From Myotis daubentonii (taxonomy: Eukaryota; Chordata; Mammalia; Chiroptera; Vespertilionidae), in the NCBI RefSeq assembly GCF_963259705.1, contig NC_081852.1, positions 63,114,359-63,178,358 of the forward strand: a stretch of DNA of 64,000 nucleotides, in the 5' to 3' direction. Made by a program: the position numbers and the translations under genes. Positions 51,082 to 62,890 of the stretch are shown here, one piece after another; the first letter of the stretch is position 1, and every line of letters begins with the position of its first letter. Under the pieces are notes generated by a model, which was not told where the DNA came from, did no database searches, and saw only the letters and a list, made by a program, of their open reading frames with translations.

Positions 51082-51106
51082 GTGTGTGCATGAGCGTATG
51101 CGTGTG

Positions 51107-51138
<32 letters not shown>

Positions 51139-51139
51139 C
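51082..51139 (+). repeat. GT-rich microsatellite
   Basis: GTGTGTGTGC, GTATGCGTGTG and a pure GT run of about 24 bases. Confidence 0.95.
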
Positions 51140-51227
51140 AGGTGCACAGTGACAAGCCACGCCTGTGAGCTTGCTTCTTCCCCTCCCCAGGATGAGGGCA
51201 AAACCACACTCCCTGACCCAGCTCCTA

Positions 51228-51320
51228 CTGGCCCCGCCCATCCCGCCCCGGCCCCGCCCATCCCGCCCCGGCCCCGCCCATCCCTCCAGGCCCCGCCCAG
51301 CCCGCCCAGCCCGCCCGGCC
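51228..51320 (+). repeat. GCCCC-rich short tandem repeat
   Basis: GGCCCCGCCCATCCCGCCCC occurs twice at 18-bp spacing, then CCCGCCCAG/CCCGCCCGG units follow. Confidence 0.85.
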
Positions 51321-51984
51321 CGCCTCTAAGAGCCCCAGAGGGAAATGGTGCCCCTGCTGCCCACCAGGGGGGCTCAGTCTCCCATCTGTGTGATGCCTCC
51401 GGGTGGTGCGCAGTGCCCGCGTCGGACACCAGGGGGCAGCCTTTCCCCATCGGAGATGCGCTGCTCTGACTGCATGAGAGCATGGCTCTCGGCTGAACCC
51501 AGCCTGGCTGCCGGGTTATGAATCAGCGATTGTGCCCAGCCCGGGGCGGGCCTCGCATAAAGGGCCCATTGTCTGCACGGAGGCCTTTTGTTCCAGGATT
51601 GGAGCCAGGAGTGGGCTGGGGGCCGTGGGTGGGGGGAAGGGTGGGGGAGGACTCCCAGCATCTCCCAGGGGTGCCCTTCCCACCTGTGCCCTTGCCTGTC
51701 TCCCCTGGGGCCCGGCCCGCCTCCCGCTGCGGCCACGGCAGCCGGAGCTTCCCCCTGAGCCTCAGGGAGTCACCTGGCTTCTCTGACCGCATTTAACCCA
51801 ACTGGGCGCCACAGACGGGTGCTGAGCAGGGCTTTAGGGGATGCGGGCTCCACTCCCATCTCCCATCCCCGGCCATGGAGGGACGGGGCTTGCGGCCATC
51901 ATCGTGTAAGACAGGGGCCCTCTGTGAATGTGGAATCGGACTTGGCACCGCCTGGGCCGAGCTGTCCCTGTGGGACCTGGTCCC

Positions 51985-52365
51985 AGCTCTCCTGGCTCAT
52001 GACTTTCGCCCGAGGGCCTGTCTCCCTCCTCCCAGTCCCGCTGCTTCCCACCTCAGGGCCTTTGCGCCCGCCGCACCCTCTGCCCGAGCGCCCATCCTCT
52101 CCTCTAACAGACACACTGGGCAGTCGCCGCGCCCTCGCCCTTCACCCCAGCTCACACGTCCTTCCCTTCCCAAGGCCGCCCACGCCACCCCCAGTGATGG
52201 AGTCGCTGCAGTCGCACTGCGGCCTCCTGTGCAGCTCTGGCCCGTCTGTAATGAAGCTTTTTTACGGTGGTTGCTTCCCCGTCGCGGGACCACAGGACGG
52301 GACTGTGTCTGACTGATTCACGGCTCTCTCCTCGGTACCTGCGCACAGTAGGTGCTCAGTAACAG
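51985..52365 (+). repeat. L2/MIR-class LINE 3' fragment
   Basis: CACCTCAGGGCCTTTGCGCC, CCTCTGCCCGAGCGCCC, TTCACCCCAGCTCACACGTCC and finally GCGCACAGTAGGTGCTCAGTAAC follow the order of the L2 3' end. Diverged and GC-enriched. Confidence 0.7.
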
Positions 52366-53149
52366 AATGAACGGACAAACCCACGGGCAAGCGTGGACAT
52401 GGCGGCAGGACCCAGAGTCAGGCCCGCATGTCCCACCCACACCGTCCTGCTGCACGGCTGCCCAGCCGGGCCTCCTGCCTGGACCGCCGCCCCTTAGGGC
52501 CTCGCTGTCCTCCTCCGGCCGCTCGGACGCGTCTTCCCGGAGACCCTGTCTCCCGCCACCATCCCCTCCCCCTCGCCCGGCTCCGTTGGTGCTTGGCGCT
52601 TGTCGCGCTCAGAACGAGAGGGTGCAGTTGGGTCTGTTGTCCCCCCCCCCCCCCGCCCCGAGTCTGAGCCAACGGGAGCAGGGGTTTCTCTTGTCCCAGC
52701 GCAAGGCCGAGGCCGAAGAGGGTGCCTGGCCCACAGGCGGCCAGAGCTGGGCACGCGCCTGCCATCCAAGGCCTGGAGGCCCCGGGGTGCCGGGGGCTCC
52801 CCTCACTGTCCGCTCACAGGGCCCTCCGTGCAGAGGGAGCCGCCGGCCGTTTCACAGACGGGACAGCGCAGCTCAGAGCTGGAGCCACACAGCCCTGCCG
52901 CCGCTGGTCCCCTCCCGCTGCCTGGCTGTGTGGGGAGCGCCGGGCGGGCCTGAGCCACCTGCCCCCAGGGGACCGGCCAGCTGTGCCCAGGGCGGCCTAG
53001 TCCCCAGACAGGAAGTCAGGACAAGAGCAGGTTGCCCGAGACCCGGACACAGGAGCGCGTTCCACGGGGACTGTCGCGGGCCCAGGGAGCCAAGGACAAA
53101 GCCAGTGGGGGCACCGGGACCAGAGCCACTGCAAGGTCCCCCATAAATC

Positions 53150-53330
53150 ACACACGTGGCCTACAGGCGGCTCCATTTCCGCAAATTCTGGAACCAAACC
53201 GACTCCTCTCCTATTGGAGCAGATGTTAATTTGCAATGCAGAGGCCCCATTTGTCGATGGTTTTCCATTATCCTTATAATTGCTCCCACATACAGTGCTC
53301 GATAAAGTTATAAACCTGTCCTCTGGGGAC
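53150..53330. promoter_or_regulatory. Candidate conserved non-coding element
   Basis: Sharp change from GC-rich repeat-laden DNA to an AT-rich, repeat-free block. It contains CTATTGGAGC (inverted CCAAT), TTAATTTGCAATGC (POU/homeodomain type), TTTTCCATTATCC and GATAAAGTTATAAA. Such texture is typical of developmental enhancers, but identity in other species cannot be checked here. Confidence 0.4.
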
Positions 53331-53634
53331 CCAAGTCAATAGGCTATTGATTGGGGGGGGGGGGCATTCTCCCAGCTCTGCCAACGGGCGGGCTGGCTGC
53401 GCACGAAGAGAGTCATGGGGTCCCGGATCCTGACCTCAGGGGCACCTCGCCTCCCCGCCCTCGGGTCTGCACAGGGGGTGGGGGAGGCGGGGCCTCTCAG
53501 AGACCAGGTTTCCACTGGGCTGAGCTGGAGACAGCTTGGGTCCCGGGGGCTTTCCCGCCCTCTGGGGCACCCTAAAGAGGGCTTGGGGCCACTTGGCCCT
53601 GGGGGGGGCATTCTGGGTTATGTTGGCAAAGAGG

Positions 53635-53815
53635 ACCTGCCTGGGTTTGAACCCTGGCTCCTCCGCCTCCAGCTCCAGCTCCAGCTCCAGCTCCAGCTGT
53701 GTGCCCTTGGGCAGGTCCCTTCACCCCTAAGCCTGGGGCTCCTTGTAGGTAAAATCGAGGCGATAATAACCTCCAGGGGGCGGGAGGGCAGAGGATTCAG
53801 TGAAACAAACCAAGT
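53635..53815 (+). repeat. MIR with internal CTCCAG expansion
   Basis: TGGGTTTGAACCCTGGCTCC, then CTCCAGx5 (53665-53698), then GTGTGCCCTTGGGCAGGTCCC and GTAAAATCGAGGCGATAATAAC. The hexamer expansion replaces the MIR part that normally reads 'tgccacttactagc'. Confidence 0.85.
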
Positions 53816-54184
53816 GAAGTGCGATGGGCTTTGCTAGACTCCAATTCCCACCGATGCCCACCGATGCCCGCTGACACCCCTGCTGCCCACCGATGCCCGC
53901 TGACACCCCTGCTGCCCACTGCTGCCCGCTGTGGCTGCTGGCTCTCCCAGGTTCCAGCTTCCCGCTCTGTCTTCCTGGTGGTTGGGGAGGAACGGGCCTT
54001 GGGACTAACGTTACTGAGGACTCCCATGGGGGGCGGACACCGTGGGCACCTTGAGCCCCCCTTTCGGAGTCCTCTCTGGGAGATGCTGGCAGAAAGCGCT
54101 GTTGGCATCACAGTGCGCGCAGGGCGGCCGCCGTGGGGTTAAACAGCGCTCCGACCCGCCCCCTCTCCGCCCCCCCTCCGCCCC

Positions 54185-54340
54185 CACCCGCTCCGGCTTT
54201 CTCTCGGTGCAAGTTTAATAAGCCAATATCAAAACCATCTAGGCCTGGAGCTTTCAAAGATTTAAGACTTTTAAATGTGAAGCACCTCATTATATCCGAC
54301 GATTTTCAATAAAAAGGATCCGATAAGCCACGGACAGGAC
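54185..54340. promoter_or_regulatory. Candidate conserved non-coding element
   Basis: Repeat-free AT-rich block with GCAAGTTTAATAAGCCAATATC, ACCATCTAGGCC, ACTTTTAAATGTGAAGC and TCAATAAAAAGGATCC. It lies 0.9 kb from the one at 53150 and is followed by another at 54540. Confidence 0.4.
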
Positions 54341-54539
54341 AGTGCTCTCCGTGGGGTTTGCTTGCCGGCGGTTGGCATGCGCGCGGCTCGCTTCTTGGGG
54401 AAATGGAATCAAACACGCCCACCGCGGGGCTGGCAGATCGCTTTCCGAGGAAGACGGTTTCCCCGGAGCGGCCGGTTGGGGGGTTTATAAAACTAAAGCG
54501 CCATTGTACCCTGGGGGGGACCGCCGCGGGTCCATGGAC

Positions 54540-54870
54540 AATTGACTTCCTTCCTGTTAATCAGCTACAATGTTTACCTTCTTATTCCAACCATTTCCAA
54601 ACCATTAAAACTAAGAGGATTAGCATCGCGTTTCGGCCAGGGTGTACTTTCATTTCAGCAAATGCGACTTTCGCCCTCGGAGGAGATTAAAGGCCTGAAA
54701 GAAATGGTTTCTTTCTCGGGCAGACTGTGTCACACGGGTTTAAAAAAAATAGAAGTGATCGGTTTGAAAGAATACAGTGTCCCTGTCCAAGAAAAGCCGC
54801 GGGCGAAAAGGAGTTAAATTTCAGGACAAACAACATAACATTGTGCAGAGTGATCCACGTCAGCTTGGAG
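54540..54870. promoter_or_regulatory. Candidate conserved non-coding element
   Basis: About 330 bp, repeat-free and AT-rich: CCTGTTAATCAGCTACAATG, CCATTTCCAAACCATTAAAAC, TTTCATTTCAGCAAATGCG, GAGATTAAAGGCC. TTAATCAGC and ATTAAA-type cores are homeodomain-like; GATTAAAGG is TCF-like. No splice or coding evidence. Confidence 0.4.
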
Positions 54871-54974
54871 CGCCCCTGGCCGTGTCAGTCGCGCTGACGA
54901 AGCAATCGGCCGGCCCAGCGGAGATCGGCCGCAGCTCCATCCGGGTGGAGGGAGCCGGGGTTCTGGTACAGCTC

Positions 54975-55188
54975 TAGCCCGGCCGGCGGGGCTCAGCGGT
55001 TGAGCATCCACCTAGGAACCAGGTGGTCACGGTTCGATTCCCGGTCAGGGCACAGGCCCGGGTTGCAGGCTCAGTCCCCAGTGGGGGGTGTGCAGGAGGC
55101 AGCCGATCCATGATTCTCATCATTGATGTTTCTATCTCTCCCTCCCTCTCCCTTCTTCTCAGAAATCAATAAACATATATGCTAAAAA
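54975..55188 (+). repeat. VES SINE
   Basis: Sense full-length: GGCGGGGCTCAGCGGTTGAG, GGTTCGATTCCCGGTCAGGG, GTGGGGGGTGTGCAGGAGGC, AATCAATAAACATATATG end. Confidence 0.95.
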
Positions 55189-55254
55189 AACAACAACGTT
55201 GTAAGCTCTAGAGCCTGAATATGTTGGGTTATTCCTATGTGGGTCTGCCCAGAC

Positions 55255-55484
55255 CAGTGATGGCGAACCTATGACACGCGTGTCAGAGGTGACATGCGAA
55301 CTCATTTTTTTGGTTGATTTTTCTTTGTTAAATGGCATTTAAATAGATAAATATCAAAAATATCAGTCTTTGTTTTACTGTGGCTGCAAAGATCAAAAAA
55401 TTTCTGCATGTGACACAGCACCAGAGTTAAGTTAGGGTTTTTCAAAATGCTGACACGCCGAGCTCCAAAGGTTCGCCGTCACTG
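55255..55484 (-). mobile_element. Non-autonomous hAT (GATGGCGAACC family), intact ends
   Basis: CAGTGATGGCGAACC and GGTTCGCCGTCACTG ends, 230 bp, perfect 8-bp target duplication GCCCAGAC (55247-55254 and 55485-55492). It is the undisturbed counterpart of the copy at 33079-33530 and lets that insertion be delimited. Confidence 0.95.
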
Positions 55485-55747
55485 GCCCAGACGTTACCTG
55501 TAATTCCTGCGACCGTCGAGGCGAAGTTTCTCACCTCCTTTCTTTTAGAAACACATGAGTTCTGTATGAAGCCGACTTGCCAAGTCCACCATCACCATCC
55601 CCTGACCGGAAGCACATTCACGTGTCCTCTCCGTGCTGAGTGTGTTATCGCACGGCTCACCGTACCTCACACATTCCTGGGAGCTGTCCGCAGGGCAGGA
55701 GCTCGAGCCCCAGGCGAGGCCGGCGCAATCAGCAACGCGGCCGGCTG

Positions 55748-55858
55748 GCGGGCAGGAGGCAGCCCATCCATGACTCTCTCATGGATGCTTCTCTCTCTCC
55801 CTCTCCCTCTCCCTCTCCCTCCCTCTCTGAAATCAGTAAAACAATATTTTAAAAAAGA
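55748..55858 (+). repeat. VES SINE, 3' half only
   Basis: GGCAGGAGGCAGCCCATCC, CTCTCTCATGGATGCTTC, CTCCCTCTCCC repeat, GAAATCAGTAAAACAATATTTT end. Head missing. Confidence 0.88.
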
Positions 55859-56236
55859 AACGCAGAGGGCCGGATGCAGAGGGAACGGTGAGGACCACTG
55901 GCCCAGGACTAACTCTCTGCCGGGGGAAGAGGGGCCGGAGAGAGATGGGCTTGCCCGTGGGCCACACACCGTTAGTGACAGAGCGGACCTAAAATCTGGA
56001 CAGAGTCAAGAGGGCATAAAAGGCAGGTGAGTCTCCTTCAAGGAGGGAATAAAAATGCTAATGAGCAAAAAGCAATTAGAATTTTAAAAGAGCAACTGCA
56101 AGAGAATATTTGCAGAATAGAGAGATTCACCTCAGGATTCCGTAAAGAGCTCCAGCACCCAGCACAGGGATCAATTTGCAAATCCACGATGTGCACAGAC
56201 GAGCTGACATAGATACGCAGATCGGAGGACGTGCGC

Positions 56237-56282
56237 ACACACAGGCACACACAGGCACACACAGGCACACACAGGCACTCAC
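56237..56282 (+). repeat. ACACAGGC short tandem repeat
   Basis: Four units of ACACAGGCAC at 10-bp spacing. Confidence 0.93.
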
Positions 56283-56444
56283 GGGAGGGGGGGGCTGACG
56301 CCATGTGAAACACCAGCCGTCCACGCCACAGGGCCGATCCACTGCGCCTTGAAGAAAGTCCTCAGTCCTCACCCCACTGCACCCCTGGGAGGGTGAGCAA
56401 GAGGACAGTTTTCATTGAATCCTCAGTACTTCTGGGCATTTTCA

Positions 56445-56706
56445 TTTTTAAAAATTTTTATTTTATGTTTTTAATCCTCACCCAAGGATATGTTCTTATT
56501 GATTTTAGAGAGAGAGGAAGGGAGAGTGAGCAAGAGAGAGAGAAACATGGATGTGAGAAAGACACATCGATCAGCCGCCTCCCGCCCATGCCTCCGAACC
56601 GGAATCAAACTCGCAACCTGGGTATGTGCCCGGACGGGGAACAGAACAGGAGACCCTTGTGGGCACGGGGCCGTGCTCCCACCAATGAGCCACACTGGCC
56701 AGAGCT
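56445..56706 (-). repeat. VES-like SINE of the CCTCACC-tail subfamily
   Basis: Antisense: TTTTAATCCTCACCCAAGGATATG, TTATTGATTTTAGAGAGAGAGG, CCGAACCGGAATCAAACTCGC, GAGCCACACTGGCCAGAGC. Confidence 0.9.
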
Positions 56707-57049
56707 CATGTCATCTTTAATCTTTACTAATTTGATAGTCAATACATGATATACCGATTTTGTTAATGTTTTGTATCCCTGCATTCTTATATAATTAACT
56801 TGCTTATTGTTACAATTCTGGAAATTATGTAAAAGAATAAAAAAGATAACAAGAGCCTGTAAATCCCACCGATCCGGTGAATCCCTTGTTCACAAGTACG
56901 TATTTTCTTCTAACAGTTTTCTGGGCACACTTTAAACATACCCATGATCATACTACATATAAAATGGTATATTATGCGTTTTCATGTAACGATAAAGCCT
57001 GAGTGTTTTAGTCCATGAAAAACTCTTTGCAAGATGAGGCGTTTTTGTA

Positions 57050-60000
57050 AAGAACAGTGAATGTGAAGACATATCAATAGAAACTCTCCTAAATGAAGCT
57101 CAGAGGTGAAGAGACTTCAAAATGAACAGAGCATCCGTGAACCGTGGAACAATGTTTGGGGACCAGACACACCTGTCACTGGGGTCCCTGAGGGAAAGGA
57201 GAAAGGGCGCCAGGAAATGTGTGAATTAATCGTGTCCAAATATTTTCAAAACTACGCATTCACAGAGATAAGACGGTCAATGAACCGTACACTCAAGAAA
57301 CATAAATGAAACTCCAAACAAATCATAACATACTCAAACTGCTTAAAATAATCAATAAAAAGAAATCTCAACAGTATCAAAGGGGAAAAAAAGACACAAA
57401 ACCCATAGAAGAGCAAGGATGGGGTGACAGCAGATTTCTCCTGGAAACCATGCGAGCCGAAAGACAGTGGAGCAACAGCTGTAATGCACTGAAATTAACC
57501 ACTGAGAGCCCAGGACTCTGTATCCAACCGGTACGTTTTCAAAAGTAAAGCAAAATAAAATACTTTGGAAGACACAGCGCGGCTGAAAGAATTCATCGCC
57601 GACCTGCCTGAACTATAAGGAAGATTCAAAGGAGGCCATTTCAGCTGGAGAAAACCGATGCCACATATGAACGTACATGCGAACAAAGCAACAGAGAGGA
57701 CTGAGACTGGAGCACAGAAACGTTTCCTATTATTTAAACATCTCTGAAAGATATCAGCTGTTTAAAACAAAAGTGATAGCAGTCGTCCCTGCAATTTATA
57801 AGATACGTACAAGTAAAACGATGGACATAGGCCGAGAGGAGAAAGGGAACAGATGTTTTTATAATGCCCTCACAAAGCACAGGCAGTGGTATGAGAGCTC
57901 CTGACGATAAAATGGGACTAATTAAACATAAACATAAATTATACTATAAATCACCCACCAGAAATAACACAACAAAGAGTTATAGCTAAAAGTCAATAAG
58001 AAGGTGCAATAAAATCATCACCAACACAATTCATCCAAATGAAGACAGACATAAAGAAAACAAGGGATAAAGAACAGCCACGAGAAATCAAACAAATAGC
58101 AAAACGACAGGTTTAAATGCAATAACATCAATAATTACATTAAATGGAGATGATGCAAGTTCCCCAAGTAAAAAGCAGACAGTGTGACATCGGCTAAAAT
58201 AGGAAGGCTCAACTATATGGTGCCTATAAGAAACCTCTTTCAAGTATAGAGACACAAATGAGTTAACAATAAAAAGATGGGAAAAGACACACCATGTTCG
58301 CACCAACCGAAAAGAAAAAGTAGATTTCAGAGCAAAGACTGTCACCAGGGATACAGAGGGTTACGTCATAAAGATTCAGGAATAAATTAGTCACAAGGAC
58401 ACAATAACCTAAGTGGTTATGCACCCCATCGCCGATTTTTAAAACACATGAGGCCGAAACTGATGAAGTTACAAGGAAAACTAGATAAAGCCACAGTCCT
58501 CTGGGGGATTTCACACGCATCTCTCAATAACTGACGGCGAGCAGACAGAAACTCATCGGGGATGCTGCACACTTGGACAAGACTGTCAACCAACCTGACC
58601 CAGTGGACAGCAATAAAATATCTACCCAGCAGCAGCAGAAGGCAGGTTCTGTTTTTCCAAGTGCAGTCAGAGCATTTATTCTGGGCCATTAAAAGAGTGT
58701 CAATACGTGTTAAAAGATTTACATTATACACAAGGTATTACCTAATGACAATGGTCATCAGTTAAAAATCAACAACAGGAAAAATGCCTTTTACATTCCC
58801 AAACTAAATAAGAACATACTTCTAAGTAGTCCATGGGTCAAAGAAAATATCAAAAAGAAAATGAAAGCATATTTGAAAATAAAAGAAAACAGGACATACC
58901 AGCATTCGTGGGGTGCAGGTAAAGCAGTACAAGAGGGAATTTTATAGCCCTAACATGCTGGTGATTAGAAAAAAGGTTCTAAAACCAGTCACTTCAGCCT
59001 CCATCTTAAGAAACTGAAGAAAAAAAAAAAAAGAGCAAAATAAACTCAACATAAGCTGAAGGAGGGAAATAATAAAGGTCCAAGCAGAAGCCAGTAAAGA
59101 AGAAAACACAACACCATGTAGAAAAGCAATGAAACCAACGCCGGTTCTTCGAGGAGATGAATGAAATGACGAACTCTGGCCAGGTCAGCCAGGAAGCGAA
59201 GAGAGAGACGCCATTACCAAGATCAGCGAGGAGACGGGGAACCGCACTCCACGTGCCAGAGCCACTCGAAGGAGAATTATGAAAACTCCAGGCCCATGGA
59301 CTCAACAACTTACACGAAACGGGGAAAATTCCTCGAAAGGGAGAAGCTACCGAACCGCACACAAGAAAAAAGGGAGAACTCGCGTAGTTTTACGCATATA
59401 AAATACTTTAAATTTTTAGCTAAAGACGTTCACACAAGTAAACCTCCAAGATCGTAGGACTTCGCTGGAAATTCTGCCAAAGATGTAAGGGAGAAATGAT
59501 ACCAATTCTGCGTTTTCTACTCTAGAAGTCTGAAGAGGGAGGCATATTTTCCAATCCACTTTCTAAGGCAAACATCATCTTGAGTCCAAAGCCAGACGAA
59601 AGTATATTATAAGGAAGGAGGTCTTATAGACAACTATTCCTCAAATGCATAGATGCAAACATCCTTCACAAATGCCAGCAAATAAATGCCATAATGTATT
59701 TTAAAAACCATACATCACGACCCAGTGGGGTTATCCTAGGAATTCGAGCCTGCCTGGCCGTTCAAAAATCAATTCGTGTCACTTGCTATAGTAGAGAAAA
59801 TAAAGACTGAAAAAAGGAGAGGAAAAGGGATTATCTCACGAGATACAGCAAAAGCTTGACAAAACCCAACATCTATTTCAGGAAAAACGCACTCAGGAAA
59901 GGAGGAATCGGAGGAAACGCCATCAACACCATAAGGGGCGTCTGTATGCGACCCACAGTCACCATCACAAGCAGCGGCGGGAGGTTGAAGCTTCGCCTCA

Positions 60001-60375
60001 GGATGGGGAGCAGGCGCTGAACAAGGCAATAAGGCAAGAAAAACAAATGAGACGGATCCACAGGACAGAGCGAAAGAAAACCGTCTTTATTTGCAAGTAA
60101 CAAGATTGTCTGCATCAAAAACCCGCGTGGACCTGCAAAAATGCTCCTGGAACTAACAGGGCGTTTACAAGGTCAGAGGCTGCAAGATCGACTTACAAAA
60201 GTCAGTCCTGTGTCCATTCTCTGGCAATGAATCCTTCACTCTTCGAATTTAAAAACACCCTTGACCCGTAGCGCAGAAACATGACGCGTTTAGAGGGAAA
60301 CCTGACGAGAGAGACGTGCAAGACCTACGCCCTGAAAGCACTGCTGAGGGAAGCGAGACCACGTCAGGGGAGAAC
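57050..60375 (+). mobile_element. Ancient L1 (L1M class) remnant, about 3.3 kb
   Basis: The + strand follows the old mammalian L1 order. First comes the stretch before ORF2 (GACAGCAGATTTCTCCTGG, GGAAACCATGCGAGCCGAAAG, GAATTCATCGCCGACCTGCC). Then the ORF2 endonuclease region (ATCAATAATTACATTAAATGG near 58127; TATAAGAAACCTCTTTCAAG; GGGCCATTAAAAGAGTGTCA). Then the linker and reverse-transcriptase start (GGTCAAAGAAAATATCAAAAAG; AGATGCAAACATCCTTCAC; CAAAAGCTTGACAAAACCC). It stops within the reverse-transcriptase region at about 60375, so the 3' half is missing. Both frames are broken by many stops and indels; no functional product. It carries many CpGs and GC changes for an L1, in line with its GC-rich surroundings. 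Confidence 0.88.
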
Positions 60376-60554
60376 TCCGCTGGGTCACAGATCCACAGTC
60401 CAGAGCCGAGTCCGGCCGGCTGGCCAAGGGCAGCCCGGGGAAGGCAGCAGAGCGCCCGCCCACGGGCCCCGCCTCCCAGGCCTCTGGCCCAAGCTCAGTG
60501 CTTCAGGCAGCAGGAGGGAGAGCCACTGGAAAAGCAGAGGGCGGGCCCGCTTCT

Positions 60555-60790
60555 TTACAAAAAATACAATATTTTTATTGATTGCAGAGAGGAAGGGAGA
60601 GGGAGAGAGACATCAGTGATGAGAGCGAATCATGGATCAGCTGCCTCCTGCACGCCACCCTCCTCCACCCCCCACCCCCCTGACACACACACACACACCG
60701 GAGATGGAGCCCACACCTCGGGCCTGTGCCCCGACCGGGAAGGAACCCTGACCTCCTGGTTCCTCGGTCAACGCTCAACCGCTGGGCCCC
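60555..60790 (-). repeat. VES SINE with internal CA/C-rich expansion
   Basis: Antisense: ACAATATTTTTATTGATTGCAG, CTGCCTCCTGCACGCC, then an inserted CACCC/ACACACAC stretch (60657-60699) in the core, CCGACCGGGAAGGAACCC. The expansion is unusual for this family. Confidence 0.88.
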
Positions 60791-62392
60791 GCCGTCCGTC
60801 CGGCCCCTCTTGAAGGAAACTCCTGGAAGTCTGTCCTCCTAGTCCGGGCTGGGTGCCTGGCCACACGGCCAAGGGCGGCTGCAATGTCCTGGCTGGTGGG
60901 TGTCAGGGGCCCCGGACGCGGTTCCCACACTTTCAACCGCAGGAAGGTTGTCCCGCCGGCCTCGCCTGACCTGGTCACACCACCGGCCGTCACCGGGGCT
61001 CCAGGGGCTGCGAGCGGGGGCGCCTCACCCTCGGTTCCTCGGCGCAGCTCACACCTCCAAGGTGTCTAACCCCCCCCCCCCCACTCCGACTCCCGGGCAT
61101 AAACTAAGCCGCTCTACCTGCCTGCCGGGGCCTGGAGGAGCCTGGGGCCATAGCCGCCCACGCAGAGCACGCGGGGCGGGGGTGGGGTGGGGCAAAGGCC
61201 GCGCCTCGCACAGCGATCAGAGGCAGCTGCTCCCTCCCCCTCGGGCGGCTGCTCCTCCACCCGCCGTGATTAAGAACCGAGTCCAACCACCGTTCAGTCG
61301 GCCAGGCCGGACCCACTGGAGGAAGGAATTAACGACTCCCGCACGTGGAAGTCAATCCTTCTTCCCAGGTTGCGTCCCAAACCCGGGGCTTGGAAGGGAG
61401 CTGAGTATGTGGGCTTCAGAAACCCATAAGGCCCCTCCCTCCTCTCCCCCCGCCCCCCTCCCCCCTCCTCCCTCCCCCCTCCCCCCTCCCCCCTCCCTCA
61501 CGGCCCTCCCCCCACACACGGATGAACACGTGCACCATGAGGCCCAGGGCCGGGGCCTCCAACTAACCTGCCCTGGGAGACGCTTCTTCAAACGGTGAGA
61601 GGCCCCTGGGGGAGGGGGCCGGGCCTCTATGTACCTGTGCCCCCCCCACCCCGTCCCCAGTACAATGGCGAGTCATTGCGACCTGGGCCAGGTAACTGTG
61701 CGGAGGGCGAGGGGCAGGGAAAAGCTCTGAAGGACGCCCCTGGGGAGCCCGTCCCAGCACCTGGAGCAAATTTCCCGAAGTCTGACTTCCCTCCCAGAGG
61801 CTCCGCCCCACGGAAATGAGGGCGCCAAGACCCCTGTGGATCCCGAAGGCAGAGGCCAGCCCTCGGTGGAGCCGGTGTGGGGGTGGAAGGGCAGCCCCCG
61901 CCCTGAGGGCCACGCCCCTGCGCCCACACCCCAGATCCAAGGCCAAAGGCCTGCGGCAGGTCAGCCCGGTCCCAGGTGGGGTCCGGTGGCCTGGGGCCCC
62001 CCTTCTCTGTCCCCCCCCCAACCCGAGGACACTGAACGGGGAGAACAGTGACCCTCAGGCGGGAGGAGAGGCCAGGCCCACAGGGAGAGCAGGCGGTTTC
62101 ATTCCCCAGGTGACCCCGGCCCCGGCTGCAGAAACGCGACGGACAGAGCAATCCAGACAAGAAAGCAGCAGGGATGGGGGCAGCCAGGCCCCACTCGCCT
62201 CCTGGGCCAGCCTCCCCTCAGCCCCCGAGGCAGGACTGTGGGTCCCAGTGACCAGATGGGGACGGACCTCAGTCACACCCTGTGCTCACGGGCGCACAGC
62301 TGACGGGAGCCTGGCCCAACCCGGGAGAGCTGGCTCCACGCACGAGTGTCTTGAGGGTAGAATGTTGCCTCAATGGCTGTCGAGTGCTGATA
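60791..62392. other. Intergenic, nothing recognised
   Basis: GC-rich, with a poly(C) run at 61069-61082 and a C/T-rich CCCCCTCCC tract at 61437-61510. No gene. Confidence 0.45.
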
Positions 62393-62427
62393 TTCATTCA
62401 TTCATTCATTCATTCATTCATTCATCA
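62393..62427 (+). repeat. ATTC tetranucleotide microsatellite
   Basis: Eight ATTC units. Confidence 0.96.
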
Positions 62428-62784
62428 TCTCGTTATCAGAGCTCGCCAGGTTCTGAGCTCGGTGCAGGGAGACAGGCGTGAACGAAAACTAGCCCCGTAT
62501 TAGAGTGAAGAGAACAGTGACTCGTGGTCATACACACACATGGACCATCACACGCCGTGGCCTGTGGCCAGAGGAAGAGGGAGGGGTCCTGGCCGAGGGG
62601 GTGGAGGACGGGCAGCTGAGGACAAGTTCCCAGGGAAGGGCCACGGGGCGCTGCAGTTTGCTCAGAGACAGCCGCAGCCGAGGCCCACGGGGAGCGGGCA
62701 GCAGGTTTCTGCGGCCACAGAGGTGCCCGGGCAGGAGCGGCGGGGGCAGAGGGAGCGGGCAGACCGGCCAGCCGAGCCTGACAA

Positions 62785-62890
62785 GCCCTTGATTTTGCCC
62801 AAATGATAACCTGCTGACGGAAATGATCTCCAGGCCCGGGACCTCCGTCTAATTACAAACCACGCAACCTTAGCCACAGGCAGATCTGCA
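62785..62890. promoter_or_regulatory. Candidate conserved non-coding element
   Basis: Repeat-free block with CTTGATTTTGCCCAAATGATAAC, ACGGAAATGATCTCC and GTCTAATTACAAACC (TAATTA homeodomain core). It stands out against GC-rich flanks; function is inferred only from texture. Confidence 0.35.

Noticed and set aside
57050..60375. Minus-strand frames here as genes
   Set aside because: The plus strand reads as a decayed L1; the reverse frames are chance openings in AT-rich repeat DNA.
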